Of a stretch of 9,471 nt of DNA, positions 4,902 to 9,471 are shown piece after piece (position 1 is the stretch's first letter; each line of letters opens with the position of its first letter). The notes beneath the pieces were generated by a model. The model ran no database searches and was not told where the DNA came from. It saw only the letters and a list, made by a program, of their open reading frames with translations. The position numbers and the translations under genes are program-made. Source of the stretch: Gemmatimonadota bacterium (GTDB taxonomy: Bacteria; Gemmatimonadota; Gemmatimonadetes; Gemmatimonadales; GWC2-71-9); the NCBI GenBank assembly GCA_003220975.1, contig QHTX01000144.1, positions 1 to 9,471 on the forward strand. The letters are read 5' to 3'.

Positions 4902-6139
4902 GCGCGCGCATCATCCGCAGCTACCTCACGATCACGTTTCTCTTCAACCTCGCGATGTCGCTCATCTGGGGCATCGATACGCTGTTCAAGATGGGCGCCG
5001 GCCTCGACATCATGCAGGTGCTGCTCACGAACTCGGCGTTCACCCTCGGCTCCATGGTGTTCGAGATCCCGACGGGCGTCGTGGCCGACACCGTGGGGCG
5101 GCGGGTCTCGCTGCTGCTCTGTCTCGTCACGTTGTTCGTCACGACGCTCCTGTACGTCGCGATCGCGTGGCGCGGCTGGGGCTTCTGGGCGTTCATGTGG
5201 GTTTCGGTGTTCCTCGGGCTGGGCTACACGTTCTACACCGGCGCCGTCGACGCGTGGCTGGTGGACGCGCTCCAGGCGACGGGATACACGGAGCCGCTCG
5301 AGCCGGTGTTCGCGCGGGGCCAGATGGCGTTCGGGGTCGGGATGCTGCTGGGCACGATCGGGGGCGGACTGCTCGGCCAGATCCACCTGTACATCCCCTA
5401 CCTGGTGCGGGCGGCGATCGTCGTGCCGCTGTTCGCGCTCGCATGGTTCCGGATGCCGGAGCTCGGCTACACCCCGCGGGCCCTCGAGCTGCGGCGGGTG
5501 CCGGTCGAGATGCGGCGCGTGTTCGTGCAGGGCATGGAGTACGGCTTGCGGCACCCGGTGGTGCGACCCGTGATGCTCGCCTCGCTCGTCTCCGTGAGCT
5601 TCATGATCTTCGGGTTCTACAGCTGGCAGCGCTACTTCCTCGATCTCCTGGGGAAGAACCTCGTGTGGGTGGACGGCGTGATCAGCTCGCTCGTGGGCCT
5701 GAGCCTCATCGCCGGGAACGCGCTGGTCGGCCCGCTGTCGCGCGTGGTGCCGACGCGGGCCGGCGTGCTCATGCTCTCCGTGGGCCTCGAGGCCGTGACC
5801 GCAGTCGCCTGCGGCCTGTTCAGCAACTTCTATGTCGTCGTCTCGCTCTATCTCGTCTACGGCATCGCCGTCGGAATCGCGATGCCGGTGAAGCAAGCCT
5901 ACCTGAACGCCCACATCCCGTCCGCTCAGCGCGCCACGATCCTCTCCCTCGACTCGATGTTCGGGAACCTGGGTGGCGTGATCGGGCAGTCGGGATGGGG
6001 CTGGGTCGCTCGGATGCTCTCGATCGGGGTGGCGTGGGCATATTCCGGCGCGACGCTGCTGCTCGGGTTGCCGCTCTACTGGCTGGCGCGGCGAGGGGAG
6101 GCGAGAGAGGGCGTTGTTACCCTCCGAACAGCCTCGTGA
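4898..6139 (+). CDS. Major facilitator superfamily transporter
   Basis: 413-residue polytopic inner-membrane protein with roughly 12 hydrophobic segments. The loop between helices 2 and 3 carries the MFS motif A form GVVADTVGRRVS (60-71), preceded by FEIPTG, which is common in drug/proton-antiporter-like members. A cytoplasmic linker with charged residues (RALELRRVPVEMRRVF) separates the two six-helix halves. The C-terminal half has IAGNALVGPLSRVVPTRAG and a motif PVKQAYLNAHIPSAQRAT typical of multidrug-type MFS proteins. The GTG start overlaps the binding-protein stop by 4 nt. The substrate cannot be read from sequence; the context suggests export of the product handled by the methyltransferase or of a toxic compound. 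Confidence 0.88.
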   Translation: MSARIIRSYLTITFLFNLAMSLIWGIDTLFKMGAGLDIMQVLLTNSAFTLGSMVFEIPTGVVADTVGRRVSLLLCLVTLFVTTLLYVAIAWRGWGFWAFMWVSVFLGLGYTFYTGAVDAWLVDALQATGYTEPLEPVFARGQMAFGVGMLLGTIGGGLLGQIHLYIPYLVRAAIVVPLFALAWFRMPELGYTPRALELRRVPVEMRRVFVQGMEYGLRHPVVRPVMLASLVSVSFMIFGFYSWQRYFLDLLGKNLVWVDGVISSLVGLSLIAGNALVGPLSRVVPTRAGVLMLSVGLEAVTAVACGLFSNFYVVVSLYLVYGIAVGIAMPVKQAYLNAHIPSAQRATILSLDSMFGNLGGVIGQSGWGWVARMLSIGVAWAYSGATLLLGLPLYWLARRGEAREGVVTLRTAS

Positions 6140-7035
6140 AGGCCCGCCTCCAGCTGGTGCTGGCCGCCGCGTGCTTCTCGACCGCGGGCGCGGCCATCAA
6201 GTGGTGCTCGTTCGGCGGCTGGCAGATCGCCGCGTTCCGCGCCCTCGTCGCCAGCTCCGCGATCGTGGTGCTCATCCCCGAGGCCCGCCGCAGCTGGAAC
6301 CGACGGGTGGGGCTCGTCGCGCTCGCCTACGCGGCGGCGGGCCTGCTGTTCGTGCTCGCGAACAAGCTCACGACCGCCGCGAACACCGTGTTCCTCCAGG
6401 CGACCAATCCGCTCTTCGTGATCGCGCTCGTCCCCTGGCTGCTCCACGAGCGCGTGACGCGCCGCGACCTGGCGTTCATGACGGTGCTCGGCGCGGGCCT
6501 CGCGCTGCTGTTCGTCGGGGGTGAGCGTCGCTTCGCCACGGCACCGGATCCGCTCCTGGGCAACGTGCTTGCCGCCGGAAGCGCCGTGGCCTGGGCCTTC
6601 ACGGTGACGGGGTACCGCTGGCTCGCCCGTGATCGCGCCGCGGACCACGGCCCCCACGGCGTCGTGGCAAGCGCGGCCGCCTGCGGCAACCTGATCGTGT
6701 TCCTCGTGAGCCTGCCGTGGGCGCTGCCGCTCGCGCGAGGCCGCGCCACCGACTGGCTCGTCGTGGCCTACCTCGGCGTGTTCCAGCTCGGCTTGGCCTA
6801 CGTGTTCCTGTCACGCGCGATCGCGCGCGTCCCCGCGCTCGAGGCGTCGCTGTTCCTGCTCGTCGAGCCGGTGCTGTCTCCCGTTTGGGCGTGGCTCGCG
6901 CACGGGGAGACGCCTGGGCCGCTCGCGGTAATAGGCGGGGCGGTCATCATAACGGCGACAGGGGTCAAGGCTTGGAGTGATGCAGGAACGGCACTGCTAG
7001 ACGCACAGACGCACAGCGGTGAACAGCTTGAGTGA
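6136..7035 (+). CDS. EamA/DMT-family transporter
   Basis: 299-residue inner-membrane protein of the drug/metabolite transporter superfamily with two EamA repeats and about ten hydrophobic segments. The first repeat contains STAGAAIKW, QIAAFRALVASSAIVVL and a helix ending in TTAANTVFLQATNPLFVI. The second has FQLGLAYVFLSRAIARVPALEASLFLLVEPVLSPVWAWL and ends GGAVIITATGVKAW. The GTG start overlaps the MFS stop by 4 nt. The last dozen residues (LLDAQTHSGEQLE) are encoded by the left arm of a large inverted repeat and are probably not original to the family. Likely an exporter of amino acids or metabolites; the substrate is unknown. Confidence 0.88.
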   Translation: MKARLQLVLAAACFSTAGAAIKWCSFGGWQIAAFRALVASSAIVVLIPEARRSWNRRVGLVALAYAAAGLLFVLANKLTTAANTVFLQATNPLFVIALVPWLLHERVTRRDLAFMTVLGAGLALLFVGGERRFATAPDPLLGNVLAAGSAVAWAFTVTGYRWLARDRAADHGPHGVVASAAACGNLIVFLVSLPWALPLARGRATDWLVVAYLGVFQLGLAYVFLSRAIARVPALEASLFLLVEPVLSPVWAWLAHGETPGPLAVIGGAVIITATGVKAWSDAGTALLDAQTHSGEQLE

Positions 7036-7089
7036 ACAGGTAATCCCGCTCACTCTCTACTGTTCTCCACTGTGCGTCTGTGCGTCTAG
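6997..7089. repeat. Large inverted repeat covering the end of the EamA gene
   Basis: Arms at 6997-7026 and 7060-7089 are 30 bp long. The outer 20 bp pair perfectly (left arm CTAGACGCACAGACGCACAG) and the inner 10 bp pair at 8 positions. Inside, GAGTGA (7030-7035) and TCACTC (7050-7055) extend the stem. Each arm holds a tandem ACGCACAG repeat, and GTGAACAG occurs twice (7019-7026, 7032-7039). The EamA stop codon lies in the stem-loop. No T-run follows either arm, so it is a poor intrinsic terminator, although it sits between convergent genes. It is probably a palindromic mobile or REP/MITE-like unit. Confidence 0.85.
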
Positions 7090-7104
7090 TAGTTGCCTGG
7101 TCTG

Positions 7105-7132
7105 TTTACTGAGTACGGTTTACGGAGCACGG
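7105..7132. repeat. 14-bp tandem duplication between convergent genes
   Basis: TTTACTGAGTACGG is followed immediately by TTTACGGAGCACGG, 12 of 14 positions identical. It lies in the 125-bp gap between the EamA stop and the end of the BsuPI-like gene, next to the large inverted repeat. The remaining bases of this gap show no gene or convincing terminator. Confidence 0.75.
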
Positions 7133-7160
7133 TCTTTCTTCTGGTCACGGGCGCTTCGCC

Positions 7161-7628
7161 TCAGGGGGGGAGCACGCGGAGGTGGGCCGGCGGAGTGCGC
7201 AGCGGCTCCGGCGCGTCGGTCGGGAGCACGCCCCAGACGACGTACTCGCCCGGGGCCGCGGGCGCGCCCGTGTCGGTTCGCTGGCGCCAGGCGTCCTTGA
7301 GCTCCACGGTCTCGCCCGGCCCGAGGACCTTGACCTGAAGGATGCCGGGCACGACCGCCCTCGCGAGCCGCCGCCACACGACGGCGCCATCTGGCTGGGC
7401 GACCACTATGTCAAAGGCGATCTCCCGTCCGAGAAAGTGCGCCTCGATTGGCCGGTCGGTGACGTTCGTCAGGCGCAGCACGAGTGGCACGCGCTGGCCG
7501 ACGCGCACGGACTCGGGCGCGACCAGCGTGAGGCGCAGGGAGTCGGGTGGCGGCCTGGCGCTCACGGGACGCGCCAGGAAAACGGCGGCGCACCATCCGA
7601 GCGCCGCCGCCCCGACAGGAAGTCGCAT
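7161..7628 (-). CDS. Secreted BsuPI-like (intracellular proteinase inhibitor fold) protein
   Basis: 155 residues starting with a signal peptide (MRLPVGAAALGWCAAVFLARPVSA, cleavage probably near residue 24), so it is exported. The mature part is one beta-rich domain: LVLRLTNVTDRPIEAHFLGREIAFDIVV (49-76), DGAVVWRRL (80-88), LGPGETVELKDAW (102-114) and APGEYVVWGVL (125-135). This order (TN-x-T-x-x-PI, FD-x-x-V, VW, L-x-PGE, W, PGEY-x-x-G-L) matches the BsuPI family, named for the Bacillus intracellular proteinase inhibitor. It starts 13 nt after the stop of the S1 peptidase on the same strand, suggesting a protease and inhibitor pair, although the domain is also found without proven inhibitory activity. 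The Shine-Dalgarno is weak. The ATG at 7628 was chosen because it gives a complete signal peptide. Confidence 0.75.
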   Translation of the reverse strand: MRLPVGAAALGWCAAVFLARPVSARPPPDSLRLTLVAPESVRVGQRVPLVLRLTNVTDRPIEAHFLGREIAFDIVVAQPDGAVVWRRLARAVVPGILQVKVLGPGETVELKDAWRQRTDTGAPAAPGEYVVWGVLPTDAPEPLRTPPAHLRVLPP

Positions 7629-7641
7629 CGCCAGACCGTCG

Positions 7642-8475
7642 TCAGTGCGTCGCGAGCGAGCCGAGCTCCTGCTCGATGTTGGCGAGCGGGCTGTACACGA
7701 GCAGGGTGCCCGATGAGTTGCCGCCCCAGAGCGTGCCCTGTAGCGTGACGGTACTGCCGCCGCTGATGAAGAACACCGGCGACCCACTGTCGCCCGCCCC
7801 GACGATCTGGACCGTATTCTGTACGATATCCTGGCACAACAATACGATGTTCGACCCGGAGACCCCGACGTTCACGCAGCTGTTCGTTACGGTTCCCTCG
7901 GTCCAGCCCGTGGTCCGGCCGACCTTGTCGAGCGTCTGGCCCACGGTGGCGTTTCCTGCGGCCTCCGCGGTGATCGTGAACGAGCCGGCGATGTCAAGGG
8001 ATCCGTTGTTCGCGCCGGTGGTTTGCGCGATGCCCCCGAGTGTGAACGCGACGCCGCTCGCACCCTGGGAGAAATTCGCATCACTGCGGCGGCACTTCCG
8101 CCCGTGGGGGCAGCCCTGGCTGTTGCGGAAGAACGACGGGTCGGCGATCTCGGTGCCGATAAACTCGGCGGTGACCTGGTCGAGAGGCTGGTAGTACAGG
8201 GTCCCCTCGACCGCGCCCTGCTTGTCGCTGCAATGCGACGCGGTGACGAACCCGCTTATGCCCGCCCGCGCCGCGTTGAAGCTGAGCGAACAGAGGAAGT
8301 TGCTGAAGCGGATCTGCAATCCCCCGACAACGGGCCGCACCATATCGCGGAGCGTCAGCACAAAGTGGATAGGCTCCGTCTCCCGGACGATCACGGCCGC
8401 CGCCGGGATGCCGAGGCGGGCGGCGAGACCGCGCACGCTCGCGGCTGCCGCGGCGTGCTCGACGCCGACCGCCAC
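7642..8475 (-). CDS. Chymotrypsin-like S1 family serine peptidase, N-terminally truncated
   Basis: About 277 residues with a complete trypsin-like catalytic domain: His81 in SGFVTASHC, Ser230 in GAGDSGSPVF, and an acidic residue expected at Asp112 (IADPSF) or Asp132 (RRSDANF). Cysteines 62/82, 122/128 and 200/214 are placed for disulfides. KVGRTTGWTEGTV and LWGGNSS are typical of this secreted family. Before the catalytic domain only the end of a pro-domain remains (VAVGVEHAAAAASVRGLAARLGIP, then TLRDMVRPVVGGLQ). Relatives, as I recall them, carry a signal peptide and about 110 further residues. None are found: the GTG at 8475 has no Shine-Dalgarno, the upstream frame stays open but loses family likeness and GC3 bias, and no promoter is evident. 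It may be a truncated pseudogene or a gene cut by rearrangement. The plus-strand gene at 9075 encodes the kind of N-terminal domain this one lacks. Confidence 0.8.
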   Translation of the reverse strand: MAVGVEHAAAAASVRGLAARLGIPAAAVIVRETEPIHFVLTLRDMVRPVVGGLQIRFSNFLCSLSFNAARAGISGFVTASHCSDKQGAVEGTLYYQPLDQVTAEFIGTEIADPSFFRNSQGCPHGRKCRRSDANFSQGASGVAFTLGGIAQTTGANNGSLDIAGSFTITAEAAGNATVGQTLDKVGRTTGWTEGTVTNSCVNVGVSGSNIVLLCQDIVQNTVQIVGAGDSGSPVFFISGGSTVTLQGTLWGGNSSGTLLVYSPLANIEQELGSLATH

Positions 8476-8484
8476 AAGGCGGAG

Positions 8485-8565
8485 ATGGACAAGCCGATGG
8501 AGCGCGCCGGCCGCAAGGCGAACGCCCTGCCCGAGCCCGAAGAGGTCGAGGAGGTCAGCGTATGA
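8485..8565 (+). CDS. Possible 26-residue peptide upstream of the SnoaL-like gene
   Basis: Short ORF beginning MDKPMERAG and ending PEPEEVEEVSV, with AAGG-CGGAG just upstream of its ATG. Its stop overlaps the next start (ATGA), the typical sign of translational coupling. Third positions are G or C in nearly all codons, unlike the antiparallel frame over the same bases. The acidic end partly reflects the GAGGAGG Shine-Dalgarno of the next gene embedded in it. The frame is open further upstream, across the antisense of the peptidase, so it could instead be the remnant of a longer protein cut at about 8475. The function is unknown; I do not recognise it. Confidence 0.35.
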   Translation: MDKPMERAGRKANALPEPEEVEEVSV

Positions 8566-9005
8566 GCGACCGGATGCAGTGCGCCAGGGCGTACGAGAAG
8601 GCCCTCTTTGCAGGCGACCGGGAGGGAGTGGGCCGGCGGTTCACCGACGACGTCGTGTATTGGGTGGCGGGCGCCCCGCCTATCGGCGGCGAATGGAAAG
8701 GCCGGGAGCGGGTGCTGGAGGCGTTGTGGGACCGCGAGCCCGGCCTCGGCGCCGCGGATTGGGGCAACGAGGACGTATGGCGCGACTGGTACGACGCCGA
8801 CGACCGCGTGATCATCGAGATCCGCGAGCGTTCCTGGCTCAAGAGCGATCCCGAGGACGTCATGGACCAGCGGACGTGCGTGGTGCTCAAGTTCCGTGGA
8901 GACCAGATCTGCGAATTGCGGGATTACACCGACAGCCACATCTACGAAGAGTTTGTGAGGCGGCACCGGAGCGAGCTGCGCAAGTTCGCGGGACAACCCG
9001 CCTAG
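8562..9005 (+). CDS. SnoaL-like / NTF2-fold family protein
   Basis: 147-residue soluble protein with no signal peptide. The layout fits the SnoaL-like NTF2 fold: a first helix with YEKALFAGDREGVGRRFTDDVVYWV (about 9-33), then GEWKGRERVLEAL (43-55), the strands DDRVIIEIRERSWL (about 79-92), TCVVLKFRGDQICELRDYTDSH (105-126), and a final helix ending in FVRRH. In this family the pocket residues define very different activities (isomerases, hydrolases, ligand binding), so no reaction can be assigned. The ATG at 8562 has a strong GAGGAGG (8548-8554) 7 nt upstream and overlaps the stop of the small ORF before it. Confidence 0.8.
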   Translation: MSDRMQCARAYEKALFAGDREGVGRRFTDDVVYWVAGAPPIGGEWKGRERVLEALWDREPGLGAADWGNEDVWRDWYDADDRVIIEIRERSWLKSDPEDVMDQRTCVVLKFRGDQICELRDYTDSHIYEEFVRRHRSELRKFAGQPA

Positions 9006-9048
9006 CGGGCTGGCTACGGGCAAGCCATCTTGGAGACGCGCCCGCCCA

Positions 9049-9065
9049 CTCCTTTCCCAAGGAGG
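9049..9065 (+). promoter_or_regulatory. Shine-Dalgarno in a small hairpin before the secreted protein gene
   Basis: AAGGAGG (9059-9065) lies 9 nt before the ATG at 9075. CTCCTT (9049-9054) can pair with AAGGAG (9059-9064) across a 4-nt loop (TCCC), masking the ribosome site. Six base pairs with two A-T or T-A ends form a modest stem, so regulation is possible but unproven. The rest of the gap from 9006 shows no clear promoter or terminator. Confidence 0.5.
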
Positions 9066-9074
9066 AATTCCGCT

Positions 9075-9471
9075 ATGGACCGGAACACCCTTACCGTCCG
9101 GACGCTGGCGGCCGCCGTCGCGCTCGCCGGAGCCGGCTGCCGCGACGCGTCCAGCCCCCCGCTGAGTCCCACCGCTCCCACGGCGGCCGCGAGCCCGACC
9201 GGGATCGCACAAGCGGTGCAAGCGCCCGATCTCGCCACCCTGGCCCGCGTCATCCCCGGCTTCGGTGGCTTCTACCTCGACGCCGGCGTACCGACCGTGT
9301 ATCTCCTGGACCCGGCCGCGCGGGGCCCAGCCGAGCGCGCGCTCGGCGCGTACGCCGCCGCGCGCGGCGTCACGCGGGCCGAGATCCGCGTCCTCCAGGC
9401 GCAGTACGATTACCGCGACCTCGACCGCTGGTTCCAGCGGATCTCAGACGAGGCGTTTTCGACGCCCGGCG
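9075..9471 (+). CDS. Secreted protein, N-terminal domain of an S1-type peptidase family (partial)
   Basis: The first 132 residues are present; the gene runs off the right edge. It begins MDRNTLTVRTLAAAVALAGAGC, a signal peptide ending in a cysteine at residue 22 with an imperfect lipobox, followed by a Ser/Thr/Pro/Ala-rich linker. The domain starts near residue 52 with ARVIPGFGGFYLDAGVPTVYL and continues with a helical region and IRVLQAQYDYRDLDRWFQRI. I recognise this as the N-terminal domain preceding chymotrypsin-like catalytic domains in secreted proteins of soil bacteria. The pro-domain end that would come next corresponds to where the minus-strand peptidase at 7642-8475 begins. The gene may be an intact paralogue or the displaced front half of that peptidase; the window cannot decide. 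Its Shine-Dalgarno AAGGAGG is perfect. Confidence 0.7.
   Translation, partial: MDRNTLTVRTLAAAVALAGAGCRDASSPPLSPTAPTAAASPTGIAQAVQAPDLATLARVIPGFGGFYLDAGVPTVYLLDPAARGPAERALGAYAAARGVTRAEIRVLQAQYDYRDLDRWFQRISDEAFSTPG

Noticed and set aside
4850..5914. Long minus-strand open frame opposite the MFS gene (354 codons)
   Set aside because: It mirrors the G/C third positions of the MFS gene. Its translation is a His/Arg/Asp/Glu-rich mix with no domain, while the plus frame has clear membrane helices.
6997..7089. Inverted repeat as a bidirectional intrinsic terminator for the convergent genes
   Set aside because: Neither side is followed by a T-run, and the arms contain internal direct repeats more like a mobile palindrome. 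A minor terminating effect cannot be excluded.
8391..9221. 276-codon minus-strand frame opposite the SnoaL-like gene
   Set aside because: It has no recognisable domain and no ribosome site, while the plus-strand gene has a strong Shine-Dalgarno and good codon bias.

Overview
The window is about 70% G+C, densely coded, and most third codon positions are G or C. Its layout, its intergenic hairpin and tandem elements, and a secreted S1-type peptidase with a signature N-terminal domain suggest an uncultured soil bacterium of the Gemmatimonadota or a similar high-GC phylum. This taxonomic guess is an inference from general familiarity, not a search.

Left arm, minus strand (1-1575). This is a compact operon that looks like a ribosomally made, post-translationally modified peptide (RiPP) locus. 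A clear sigma70-type promoter and a perfect Shine-Dalgarno sequence lead into a 30-residue ORF (1412-1504) built from two copies of the motif IVE-x-x-ELVP-[S/T]-CH. It is followed by an aldo/keto reductase with an unusual C-terminal tail resembling the PqqD/RRE winged helix, and then by the start of a DUF692-like TIM-barrel protein, the multinuclear iron oxidase family that modifies cysteines in RiPP precursors. The reductase reading frame is broken by one frameshift.

Centre, plus strand (1596-7035). Six genes are chained by five consecutive 4-nt stop/start overlaps: an EgtD-like SAM methyltransferase, the ATPase, permease and binding protein of a quaternary-amine (betaine/ergothioneine-type) ABC importer, an MFS transporter and an EamA-family transporter. 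They read divergently from the peptide operon across 91 bp. A coherent reading is methylation plus import and export of a small methylated amine or amino acid. Any link to the peptide with its two Cys-His pairs is inference.

Right arm (7036-9471). A large inverted repeat and a 14-bp tandem duplication separate the plus operon from a minus-strand pair. That pair is an S1 peptidase catalytic domain without its signal peptide and N-terminal domain, plus a secreted BsuPI-like putative protease inhibitor. On the plus strand next to it lie a possible 26-residue ORF, a SnoaL-like protein, and the beginning of a secreted protein that corresponds to the N-terminal domain the truncated peptidase lacks. 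This suggests a duplication or an inversion.

No tRNA, rRNA, CRISPR array or insertion sequence was seen, and no stretch over 300 bases lacks a gene.
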